Positions 7,200 through 14,646 of a DNA stretch of 64,000 nucleotides are shown piece by piece (positions within the stretch are counted from its first letter, which is position 1; every line of letters begins with the position of its first letter). The notes beneath the pieces are model-generated. The model had not been told where the DNA came from, did not search any database, and was given only the letters and a program-made list of their open reading frames with translations. This stretch comes from Streptomyces sp. AA1529 (GTDB lineage Bacteria > Actinomycetota > Actinomycetes > Streptomycetales > Streptomycetaceae). The position numbers were made by a program, and so were the translations under genes. The stretch covers positions 40,391-104,390 of the forward strand of contig NZ_ALAP01000012.1 of the NCBI RefSeq assembly GCF_000280905.1. The letters are read 5' to 3'.

Positions 7200-8327
7200 A
7201 TGTCGATGATCCGAGAGCTGCGCGCCGTCGTGCGCCCGGCGCTGCGCAAGGACAACCGGCCGGGATACGGCTTCGGGTACGAGCGCGTCGGCGCGGCCAC
7301 CAGCAGCGCCGTCGTGGACTGCGGCGTCTACCTGGACGGCCGCCGCGACACCGAGCAGCTCACCCCGGCCCAGGCGCTGCGCAAGGTGCGGTCCCCCGAG
7401 GGGCAGGGCCGCCGCGGCTTCGTGTGGATCGGGCTGCACGAGCCGACCGAGGAGGAGTTCTCCGGTATCGCCCAGGAGTACGGCCTGCACCCGCTGGCCG
7501 TCGAGGACGCGGTGCACGCGCACCAGCGGCCGAAGCTGGAGCGGTACGACGAGAGCCTGTTCACGGTCTTCAAGACGGTGCACTACGTGGAGCACGCCGA
7601 ACTGACCGCCAGCAGCGAGGTGGTGGAGACCGGCGAGGTGATGTGCTTCACCGGCCGGGACTACATCATCACCGTCCGGCACGGCGGCCAGGGCTCGCTG
7701 CGCGCCCTGCGGCACCGGCTGGAGGACGACCCGGAGCTGCTGGGCAAGGGCCCCTCCGCGGTGCTGCACGCCATCGCCGACCAGACCGTGGACGGCTACC
7801 TGGCGGTCGCGGACGCGGTGCAGGACGACATCGACGAGGTGGAGATCGACGTCTTCTCCGACCGCTCCGGCAACGGCAAGCGGGGCGGCGACGCGGGCCG
7901 GATCTACCAGCTCAAGCGCGAGGTGCTGGAGTTCAAGCGCGCCGTCTCACCGCTGATGCGGCCGCTGCAGACGCTCAGCGAGCGTCCGGTGCGGCTGGTC
8001 GACCCGGACATCCAGAAGTACTTCCGCGACGTGGCCGACCACCTGACCCGGGTCAACGAGCAGGTGCTGGGCTTCGACGACCTGCTCAACTCGATCCTCC
8101 AGGCGAACCTCGCCCAGGCGACGGTCGCGCAGAACGAGGACATGCGGAAGATCACCGCCTGGGCCGCCATCTTCGCGGTGCCGACCATGATCGCCGGGAT
8201 CTACGGCATGAACTTCGACTACATGCCCGAGACGGAGTGGACGTACGGCTATCCGGCGGTGCTGCTGCTGATCGTCGCCATCTGCTACGGCATCCACCGG
8301 GGCTTCAAGCGCAACGGGTGGCTGTAG
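7200..8327 (+). CDS. corA: CorA family magnesium/cobalt channel
   Basis: Pentameric divalent cation channel of the inner membrane, 375 residues, importing Mg2+ (and Co2+/Ni2+ in some members). The long N-terminal cytoplasmic domain ends in coiled-coil helices. The two C-terminal membrane helices are present, with the selectivity motif Gly-Met-Asn at residues 336-338 (IYGMNFDYMPE) at the end of TM1 and the basic tail HRGFKRNGWL after TM2. The ATG at 7200 opens a normal-length CorA. It sits in a cluster with an MgtE_N/CBS protein and DUF1003, as in mycobacteria. The long leader with its small ORF suggests post-transcriptional control. Confidence 0.95.
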   Translation: MSMIRELRAVVRPALRKDNRPGYGFGYERVGAATSSAVVDCGVYLDGRRDTEQLTPAQALRKVRSPEGQGRRGFVWIGLHEPTEEEFSGIAQEYGLHPLAVEDAVHAHQRPKLERYDESLFTVFKTVHYVEHAELTASSEVVETGEVMCFTGRDYIITVRHGGQGSLRALRHRLEDDPELLGKGPSAVLHAIADQTVDGYLAVADAVQDDIDEVEIDVFSDRSGNGKRGGDAGRIYQLKREVLEFKRAVSPLMRPLQTLSERPVRLVDPDIQKYFRDVADHLTRVNEQVLGFDDLLNSILQANLAQATVAQNEDMRKITAWAAIFAVPTMIAGIYGMNFDYMPETEWTYGYPAVLLLIVAICYGIHRGFKRNGWL

Positions 8328-8337
8328 CCTGCGGGCT

Positions 8338-8904
8338 ATGAGCGTGACGCCGCAGCAGCCCGACAGCCGCCCGGAGAGCCGTGCGGACCGGGCGCTGATC
8401 GAGGAGACGGCCAAGAAGTCGGGGCTGGTCTGGGTCCGCGGCCCCGAGGGCCCGGCGCGCGGGCTGTGGCATGTGTGGCACGAGGGAGCCGTCTGCCTGG
8501 TCGGAGACGGCCCGCTCGAACAACCGCTCGACGACCTGGGGCTGACGGACGGCGGCAGCGCCACCGTCACGGTACGCGGCAAGGACAAGGGCGCACGGCT
8601 GGTCGTGTGGCCGGCCCGGGTACGTGAACTCGCCCCGCACGGAGCGGAGTGGGAGGCGGCGGTCGCCGAACTGAAGGGCAAACGGCTCAACGCGCCGGAC
8701 GCCGAGACCATGCCCGAGCGCTGGGCCGGACACAGCCGGGTGCTGCGGCTGGAGCCGGCCGGGGAGTCGCTGGAGCGCCCCGGCGCGATGCCGCGCGGTT
8801 CCCAGGCGGCGCCGCCGCCGGCCACCCCCGCCACCACACGCCGCCCCCGGCCCGCCGGGCTGCCGCGACTGCTCTTCCGCCGCCGGAGCCGCTCCCGCGG
8901 CTGA
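8338..8904 (+). CDS. Conserved hypothetical protein
   Basis: 188-residue cytoplasmic protein starting 10 bp after corA, so probably co-transcribed. The first 140 residues are compact and mixed alpha/beta (SGLVWVRGPEG, GLWHVWHEGAVCLVG), reminiscent of a flavin-reductase or pyridoxamine-oxidase-like split barrel, but no cofactor motif can be pointed to. The last 40 residues are Pro/Ala/Arg-rich and likely disordered. No transmembrane segment. Function unknown; the link to magnesium is only by position. Confidence 0.75.
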   Translation: MSVTPQQPDSRPESRADRALIEETAKKSGLVWVRGPEGPARGLWHVWHEGAVCLVGDGPLEQPLDDLGLTDGGSATVTVRGKDKGARLVVWPARVRELAPHGAEWEAAVAELKGKRLNAPDAETMPERWAGHSRVLRLEPAGESLERPGAMPRGSQAAPPPATPATTRRPRPAGLPRLLFRRRSRSRG

Positions 8905-8983
8905 ACCGGAGCGGAGAACCGGAGCGGAGCCCCGGCGGCGACGATCCGGCGCCGAGGCAGCAGGCAGCAGGCAGCAGGCAGCA
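8904..8983. repeat. Two short tandem repeats between convergent genes
   Basis: A 13-bp unit AACCGGAGCGGAG is present twice in tandem (8904-8929), and a 7-bp unit GGCAGCA four times (8956-8983), ending three bases before the lipoprotein stop codon. Both are slippage-prone and could vary between strains. Confidence 0.8.
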
Positions 8984-8985
8984 GG

Positions 8986-9750
8986 TCAGTTTCCGTGCTG
9001 CCCGGAGGAGATCTTCTTGCCGTAGTCGACGGTCTCGTCCTTCTCCGGGGCGTGCAGCGGGAAGCCGTCGTTCCAGTCGCTCAGCCGCACCGTCCCGGCG
9101 TCCCCCGCACGGCGCAGCCGCAGCGGGTAGGGCTTGCCCTCCAATGAGACGTCCACCGTGCCGCCGCTGCCCTTGCCCGCCGTGACGCGGATCGTCCTGG
9201 TGTCGTCCACCGTGCCGCGCTCGCCCGTCTCGCGCTTGCCGTCCATGGCCAGCAGCCCCTCCAGGAGCGTCTCCATGTCGGTGAAGACGCTCAACTGCTC
9301 GTAGGCCGGGTCCTGTTCGGGAACCTTCACATACTTGCCCTTGAGCTTGCCCGCGGCCGCGACATCGCTCTTGCTGGGCTCCTTGCCGCCCTCCTGGCGG
9401 GCCCAGAAGTCGGTGCCCGCCTTGAGGTAGAGGTCGCGGCCGGTGCGCAGCAACTGAAAGGTGGTGCCCCCCTCGGCGGAGACCTCGCCGACGCCGCCGC
9501 TCTCCTTGAGCCGCATCTTGAGGCGGTAGGTGCGGCCCTTGCTGACGACCTTGCCGGAGACCCGTACGGCCTCGGCGCCCTTGGCCGCCGCCTTCGCCTT
9601 CCGCTCGATCTTCGCCGCCGAGAGCTTGCCGACGCCGTTGGTGCCCGCGTCCGGATCCTCGCTCCCGCAGCCGCTCAGTGCCGTACTCGCTCCGACGCAG
9701 AAGAGAGCGAGCAGCGCTGCACTCCGTGGTGCGCGGGCGCGTCCAGTCAC
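8986..9750 (-). CDS. Putative lipoprotein (LppX/LprG-like)
   Basis: 254-residue secreted lipoprotein. The start is GTG 9750, because AGGAGGAACCCCTC lies just before it; a longer reading from 9789 has no ribosome site. The signal peptide ends in a lipobox LSGC at about residue 28, followed by a charged, mostly beta domain of the LppX/LprAFG/LolA-like type with alternating strands. Such proteins sit on the outer face of the membrane and carry lipids or act in envelope maintenance. It is convergent with the hypothetical gene 8338-8904 and divergent from the MgtE_N gene. Family assignment is moderate. Confidence 0.82.
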   Translation of the reverse strand: MTGRARAPRSAALLALFCVGASTALSGCGSEDPDAGTNGVGKLSAAKIERKAKAAAKGAEAVRVSGKVVSKGRTYRLKMRLKESGGVGEVSAEGGTTFQLLRTGRDLYLKAGTDFWARQEGGKEPSKSDVAAAGKLKGKYVKVPEQDPAYEQLSVFTDMETLLEGLLAMDGKRETGERGTVDDTRTIRVTAGKGSGGTVDVSLEGKPYPLRLRRAGDAGTVRLSDWNDGFPLHAPEKDETVDYGKKISSGQHGN

Positions 9751-9880
9751 GAGGGGTTCCTCCTGTGGTCGGCGGCGGCAAGAGGGCACCCTACCCGGAC
9801 GGAGGCGGCTCTCCGGAAGGGAGCCGTCCGGACCACTCGGCTGCGGCGGCTGTGGCGCCCGTCACGCTAGCCTGAATCCG

Positions 9881-9896
9881 TCATATACCTGTATGA
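9881..9896. promoter_or_regulatory. Short inverted repeat in lipoprotein/MgtE_N promoter region
   Basis: TCATA (9881-9885) and TATGA (9892-9896) flank TACCTG in a locally AT-rich patch about 80-95 bp before the MgtE_N start; CATATAC recurs about 36 bp further on. A candidate protein-binding site only. Confidence 0.3.
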
Positions 9897-9974
9897 GTGA
9901 GGTAAAGGCACAAAGCGCATATACGGTCTGCTACGTCGGCGAGCGGTCCGCGGGACCGAGGAGGGAGGCGGCTC

Positions 9975-11333
9975 ATGGCGGCGAGCGCCCCCCGGGTCTT
10001 CGTCTCGCACCTGGCCGGTACCGCGGTCTTCGACCCGAACGGCGACCAGGTCGGCAGGGTCCGCGACGTGGTGGCGCTGCTCGGCGGCCGGCGCAGGCTG
10101 CCCAGCGTCCTCGGGCTGGTGGTGGAGGTCGTCAGCAGACGCCGGGTCTTCCTGCCCATGACCCGGGTGACGGGTGTGGAGTCAGGCCAGGTCATCACCA
10201 CGGGTGTGCTCAACATCCGGCGCTTCGAGCGGCGGCCCAACGAGCGGCTGGTCCTCGGCGAGCTGCTGGACCGCCAGGTGACGCTGGTGGAGACCGGCGA
10301 GGAGGTCACCGTCCTGGACGTCGGCCTCCAGCGGCTGCCCGCACGCCGCGACTGGGAGATCGACCGGCTCTTCGTCCGCAAGGGCCGCAAGGGCGGCGGA
10401 CTGCGGGCCCGGCGCGGTGAGGCGCTGACCGTCGAGTGGGACGCGGTGTCCGGCTTCAATCTGGAGGAGCCCGAGCAGGGCACCGCCAACCTGCTGGCCA
10501 CCTTCGAGCAACTGCGCCCCGCGGACCTGGCCAACGTCCTGCACCACCTCTCCGAGAAGCGCCGGGCCGAGGTGGCCGCGGCGCTCCACGACGACCGGCT
10601 CGCCGATGTGCTGGAGGAACTGCCGGACGACGACCAGGTGGAGATCATCAACAAGCTCGCCGACGAGCGGGCGGCACTCGTGCTGGAGGCGATGGACCCC
10701 GACGACGCGGCCGACCTGCTCGGCGAACTCCCGGAGGACGACAAGGAGCGCCTGCTGGGCCTGATGCAGCCTCAGGAGGCGGCACCGGTGCGGCGACTGC
10801 TGTCCTACGAGGAGGGCACGGCGGGCAGCCTGATGACGACCGAGCCGATCGTGCTGCGCCCGGACGCGAGCGTCGCCGAGGCGCTGGCCCGGGTGCGCAT
10901 CGAGGATCTTCCGGCGCCGCTGGCCTCCCAGGTCTACGTCTGCCGGCCGCCGGACGAGACCCCCACCGGCAAGTACCTGGGCGTCGTGCACTTCCAACGG
11001 CTGCTGCGCGAACCGCCGTTCGCCCTGGTGGGCGCACTCGTCGATGCCGACCTGCGGCCCCTGCCGCCGACCGCCTCGGTGCCCGCGCTGACGAGCTATC
11101 TGGCGGCGTACAACATCGTCTCGGCGCCCGTCGTGGACGAGGGCGGCCATCTGCTGGGCGCCGTCACGGTGGACGACGTGCTGGACGACCTGCTGCCGGA
11201 GGGGTGGCGCGAGGCGGCGGCCGAGGGCGGGCTGCCCGGCTTCGCGCCGGGACCCCACGAGCGGCCCGGGGCGCCCGCCGCACCGGGCGGCGCGGCGCGC
11301 GGACCCGACGGGAGGGAGCCGGAGGATGGCTGA
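9975..11333 (+). CDS. PRC-barrel / MgtE_N / CBS-domain protein without membrane domain
   Basis: 452-residue soluble protein. Residues about 8-60 and 80-160 look like PRC-barrel repeats (FDPNGDQVGRVRDVV), 175-275 is the MgtE N-terminal superhelical domain (ELPDDDQVEIINKL and ELPEDDKERLLGLM repeats), and 285-410 is a CBS pair (GSLMTTEPIVL; APVVDEGGHLLGAVTVDDVLDDLL). MgtE uses the same N and CBS domains as a cytosolic magnesium sensor gating its channel, but the membrane channel is absent here. GAGGAGGGAGG precedes ATG 9975. The stop overlaps the DUF1003 start by 8 bp, so the two are translationally coupled and may work as a complex. A similar protein is encoded in the mycobacterial corA neighbourhood. 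Confidence 0.88.
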   Translation: MAASAPRVFVSHLAGTAVFDPNGDQVGRVRDVVALLGGRRRLPSVLGLVVEVVSRRRVFLPMTRVTGVESGQVITTGVLNIRRFERRPNERLVLGELLDRQVTLVETGEEVTVLDVGLQRLPARRDWEIDRLFVRKGRKGGGLRARRGEALTVEWDAVSGFNLEEPEQGTANLLATFEQLRPADLANVLHHLSEKRRAEVAAALHDDRLADVLEELPDDDQVEIINKLADERAALVLEAMDPDDAADLLGELPEDDKERLLGLMQPQEAAPVRRLLSYEEGTAGSLMTTEPIVLRPDASVAEALARVRIEDLPAPLASQVYVCRPPDETPTGKYLGVVHFQRLLREPPFALVGALVDADLRPLPPTASVPALTSYLAAYNIVSAPVVDEGGHLLGAVTVDDVLDDLLPEGWREAAAEGGLPGFAPGPHERPGAPAAPGGAARGPDGREPEDG

Positions 11334-11862
11334 GCGGGAGGGACCACGGCTGGACGTACCGCGTGCGCCCCGGCGCACGCTGCTGCCGGCCTACGACCCG
11401 GACACCTTCGGACGGGCCTCGGAGCGGATCGCGCGGTTCCTGGGCACCGGCCGCTTCCTGGTGTGGATGACGGTCGTGATCATCGTCTGGATGGGCTGGA
11501 ACATCGTCGCCCCGGACGGTCTGAAGTTCGACGAGTACCCGTTCATCTTCCTGACGCTGGCCCTGTCCCTCCAGGCGTCCTACGCGGCCCCGCTCATCCT
11601 GCTCGCGCAGAACCGCCAGGACGACCGGGACCGGGTCAACCTGGAGCAGGACCGCAAGCGCAACGAGCGCAGCATCGCCGACACCGAGTTCCTGGCGCGC
11701 GAGATCGCCGCGCTGCGGATGGGCCTGGGCGAGGTGGCCACCCGGGACTGGATCCGCTCGGAACTGGCGGAGCTGGTCAAGGACCTGGAACAGCAGGACC
11801 GGCCGGGTGCGGCCGCCGGCCGCACACCCGCCGGGGCCGGCGAGCGTGACCAAGACCGCTGA
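11326..11862 (+). CDS. DUF1003 membrane protein
   Basis: 178-residue protein with two membrane helices at about 43-63 and 73-95, followed by the DUF1003 hallmark QNRQDDRDR (about 96-104) and a charged helical C-terminus likely to form a coiled coil. The family role is unknown; members have been discussed as cyclic-nucleotide-linked or ion-transport partners. Its ATG lies inside the last codons of the MgtE_N/CBS gene, an 8-bp overlap that implies coupling. Supplying a membrane part to the channel-less MgtE_N/CBS sensor is an attractive but untested idea. Confidence 0.9.
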   Translation: MAEREGPRLDVPRAPRRTLLPAYDPDTFGRASERIARFLGTGRFLVWMTVVIIVWMGWNIVAPDGLKFDEYPFIFLTLALSLQASYAAPLILLAQNRQDDRDRVNLEQDRKRNERSIADTEFLAREIAALRMGLGEVATRDWIRSELAELVKDLEQQDRPGAAAGRTPAGAGERDQDR

Positions 11863-11907
11863 CCGGTCGCTTAGCTCACGCGCCCTACCCGGCCGTACCA
11901 TGCATGC

Positions 11908-13065
11908 ATGGCTACCGAGACCCAGGAATCCACCCCCACCGAAGACGCGGTGCGCGCGGCGCTCGCGACGGTGAACGACCCGGAGATCCACCGGCCGATC
12001 ACCGACCTGGGGATGGTCAAATCCATCGGCATCGCGCCCGGTGGCGCGGTCGACGTCGGGGTCTATCTGACGGTCTCCGGCTGTCCGCTGCGCGAGACCA
12101 TCACCGCGAACGTGACCGAGGCCGTGCAGCAGGTGCCGGGGGTCAGCTCCGTCAGCGTCGAGCTGGACGTGATGAGCGACGAGCAGCGCCGCGAGCTGGC
12201 GGCCTCCCTGCGGGGCGGCACCGCCGAGCGGGAGGTCCCCTTCGCCCAGCCCGGCTCGCTGACCCGGGTGTACTGCGTGGCGTCCGGCAAGGGCGGGGTC
12301 GGCAAGTCCTCGGTGACGGTGAACCTGGCCGCGGCGCTGGCCGCCGACGGGATGAAGGTCGGCGTGGTGGACGCCGACATCTACGGCCACTCCGTCCCCC
12401 GGATGCTGGGCGCGGACGGGCGTCCGACCCAGGTCGAGGACATGATCATGCCGCCGTCGGCACACGGCGTGAAGGTGATCTCGATCGGGATGTTCACCCC
12501 GGGCAACGCGCCGGTGGTGTGGCGCGGACCGATGCTGCACCGCGCGCTCCAGCAGTTCCTGGCCGATGTCTACTGGGGCGACCTGGACGTGCTGCTGCTG
12601 GACCTGCCGCCCGGCACCGGGGACATCGCGATCTCGGTGGCCCAGCTCGTGCCGAACGCGGAGATCCTGGTGGTGACGACCCCGCAGCAGGCCGCGGCGG
12701 AGGTGGCCGAGCGCGCCGGGTCCATCGCCGTGCAGACCCACCAGAAGATCGTCGGCGTGATCGAGAACATGTCGGGCATGCCGTGCCCGCACTGCGACGA
12801 GATGGTCGACGTCTTCGGCACCGGCGGGGGCCGGAAGGTGGCCGAGGGGCTGACCCGCACCACCGGCGCCGAGGTGCCGGTGCTCGGCGGCATCCCGATC
12901 GATCTGCGGTTGCGCGAAGGCGGCGACGAGGGCAAGCCGGTGGTGCTCAGCGACCCGGACTCCCCCGCCGGGAAGGCACTGCGCACCGTCGCCGACAAGC
13001 TCAGCTCGCGCCAGCGCGGCCTGTCGGGCATGTCCCTGGGCCTCACCCCGAGCAACAAGTTCTGA
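11908..13065 (+). CDS. mrp: Mrp/ApbC P-loop ATPase, Fe-S carrier
   Basis: Iron-sulfur cluster carrier of the Mrp/NBP35 family, 385 residues, cytoplasmic. Residues 12-90 form the DUF59/MIP18-like domain (GCPLRETI). The P-loop GKGGVGKS lies at 127-134, the Walker B-like DLPPGTGD at 232-239, and the Fe-S binding Cys-Pro-His-Cys at 293-296. ATP-bound dimers carry a bridging 4Fe-4S cluster for delivery to apoproteins. The start is ATG 11908, with 45 bp after the DUF1003 gene. mrp follows the sigE-htrA-tatB block in mycobacteria too, facing it as here. A terminator lies at 13097-13124. Confidence 0.95.
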   Translation: MATETQESTPTEDAVRAALATVNDPEIHRPITDLGMVKSIGIAPGGAVDVGVYLTVSGCPLRETITANVTEAVQQVPGVSSVSVELDVMSDEQRRELAASLRGGTAEREVPFAQPGSLTRVYCVASGKGGVGKSSVTVNLAAALAADGMKVGVVDADIYGHSVPRMLGADGRPTQVEDMIMPPSAHGVKVISIGMFTPGNAPVVWRGPMLHRALQQFLADVYWGDLDVLLLDLPPGTGDIAISVAQLVPNAEILVVTTPQQAAAEVAERAGSIAVQTHQKIVGVIENMSGMPCPHCDEMVDVFGTGGGRKVAEGLTRTTGAEVPVLGGIPIDLRLREGGDEGKPVVLSDPDSPAGKALRTVADKLSSRQRGLSGMSLGLTPSNKF

Positions 13066-13096
13066 GGCCGTCTGGCGCCCGTACGGCGCCGCGCGA

Positions 13097-13124
13097 CCCC
13101 CGTGCGGTGAGCACCGGGCGGGGG
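13097..13124. terminator. Hairpin between convergent mrp and hypothetical gene
   Basis: CCCCCGTGCGGTG (13097-13109) pairs with CACCGGGCGGGGG (13112-13124) with one wobble and one mismatch. A smaller GGCGCC/GGCGCC hairpin sits just before it at 13074-13090. Confidence 0.5.
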
Positions 13125-13153
13125 CCTACGCGCGCGCCCGCCCGGCCGGGCGC

Positions 13154-13810
13154 TCAGCCCCGCTCGTATTCCGTGATGTCCTTCACCACGGCGAAGCCGA
13201 GTCCGTAGGCGCTCATCCCGCGCCCGTAGGCGCCCAGGTGGACGCCTTCCTGGGCCGAGCCGGCGAGCACCCAGCCGTACGCGGACTCGCGGTAGTGGAA
13301 GTCGGTGGGAATGCCGTCCACCGGCAGCGAGAGGCTGCTCCAGCCGGAGCCGTCCAGGTCGTCGGCGAGTTCCCAGGCGACGCCGGTCTGCTGGTCGAGC
13401 CAGTCCTGCCGCAGACTGCGGTCCATCTCCATCGGGAAGCTGCACGAGAGCAGCCCCGAGCCCGCCAGCCAGGCGGCGGTGGAGACGGAGGTGGCCTCCA
13501 GTGTGCCGGTGCCGTCCCCGCTGCGCCGCACGGGGCGGCTGGCGAGGGTGACGACGACGGCGAAGCTCTCGTCCTCGGGAGTGGTCTCGACACGGAGGGA
13601 GGGCTCTTCGCCGTGGCCGGTCGAACCGTGCTCGACCGTGCCGTCGGCCGCCGTGCCGACCTGCATCAGCCAGCGCGGTCCGGTGAAGGCCGCGTCCAGG
13701 CCGTACCACGGAAAGGCAGCCATCAGGTAGTCGTCCACAGCCCGCCGCGCGCCGGGTACCCCCTGTGCGGCGGGCCCGGATTCACCGGCCGGCCGACTCG
13801 TCGTCTCCAT
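13154..13810 (-). CDS. Conserved hypothetical protein
   Basis: 218-residue cytoplasmic protein with no recognisable catalytic motif and no membrane segment. It is rich in Trp, Asp and Gly, with segments such as FPWYGLDAAF and GPRWLMQVGT, suggesting a compact beta-rich fold. The C-terminus reads GFAVVKDITEYERG. ATG start at 13810. It is convergent with mrp and lies between mrp and tatB, on the strand of tatB but 222 bp beyond the tatB stop, so it is probably a separate unit. Function unknown. Confidence 0.75.
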   Translation of the reverse strand: METTSRPAGESGPAAQGVPGARRAVDDYLMAAFPWYGLDAAFTGPRWLMQVGTAADGTVEHGSTGHGEEPSLRVETTPEDESFAVVVTLASRPVRRSGDGTGTLEATSVSTAAWLAGSGLLSCSFPMEMDRSLRQDWLDQQTGVAWELADDLDGSGWSSLSLPVDGIPTDFHYRESAYGWVLAGSAQEGVHLGAYGRGMSAYGLGFAVVKDITEYERG

Positions 13811-14032
13811 CTGTGCGACGCCTCCTCATTGCCCTGTTGCCTGGGCAGCCGAGCTCCTCGGACGGCGACCCCCGACACTGGGAGGATAGCCACACCGGTC
13901 CGCCGTGTCGGTCATGCCCGGTGGATCAGGACGCGGTGCGGGTGGCGAGATGGACGGCAAACGCCGTAGATGTCCCGGTGGTGTGAATGCCGAGGTGACG
14001 GGATCGTTGCCTGATGAGGCGTCAGATGAGGG

Positions 14033-14551
14033 TCAGGTGGCGTCCGCGTCGAACGGCGGCGGGTCGCCCTTGCGGAGCACGTCTCCTTGCACCGGTCGGC
14101 CGTTCACCCCGTCGGAGGTGCGCTTGGTCAGATCGGGTCCCTGCGGTCCGCCGCCCCGGAGGCTCTTGCCGGACCGCTCGGACCCGCCGGAATCGCCGCC
14201 GCGGGCGGAGCCGGCGCCCCCGCTGTCGGTGCCGTTGACCGCGTCGGTGACTTCGGCCAGATCCTTGCGCAGGTCGAAGCTGTTGCTGATCTCCTTGATG
14301 CCCAGGTCGTCGTTGTCCAGCAGGTGCTTGCGCGCGAAGTTCTTCGGATTCAGGTCCTCGAACTCGAAGTCCTTGAACTCCGGTCCCAGCTCGCTCCTGA
14401 TGTCCTCCTTCGCGCTGTCGGAGAACTGGCGCACCTTGCGGATGAAGGCGGAGACGTCCTGGATCACCTTGGGGAGTTTCTCGGGGCCGAACACGAGCAC
14501 CGCCAGCACGATGAGCGCGACCAGCTCCAGTGGTCCTATATCGAAGAACAC
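14033..14551 (-). CDS. tatB: Sec-independent protein translocase TatB
   Basis: Subunit of the twin-arginine translocation receptor, 172 residues, exporting folded proteins together with TatC and TatA, which are not in this window. The GTG start (14551) gives the classic N-terminus MFFDIGPLELVALIVLAVLVFGPEKLPK: a short outer segment, one membrane helix at 8-22, the FGPEKLP hinge and an amphipathic helix. The C-terminal half is acidic and Gly/Ser-rich, probably disordered. It follows the HtrA-like gene by 95 bp on the same strand, giving the sigE-rseA-htrA-tatB order of mycobacteria. Confidence 0.95.
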   Translation of the reverse strand: MFFDIGPLELVALIVLAVLVFGPEKLPKVIQDVSAFIRKVRQFSDSAKEDIRSELGPEFKDFEFEDLNPKNFARKHLLDNDDLGIKEISNSFDLRKDLAEVTDAVNGTDSGGAGSARGGDSGGSERSGKSLRGGGPQGPDLTKRTSDGVNGRPVQGDVLRKGDPPPFDADAT

Positions 14552-14646
14552 CGCGCAGCTCCCTCACTCCGTCCACGGCTCCTGCAGCCAGATGTCACGG
14601 TACCCGCCCACGGCCCGCGAACGGGAGCCCGCCCTGGCACCCGGCG

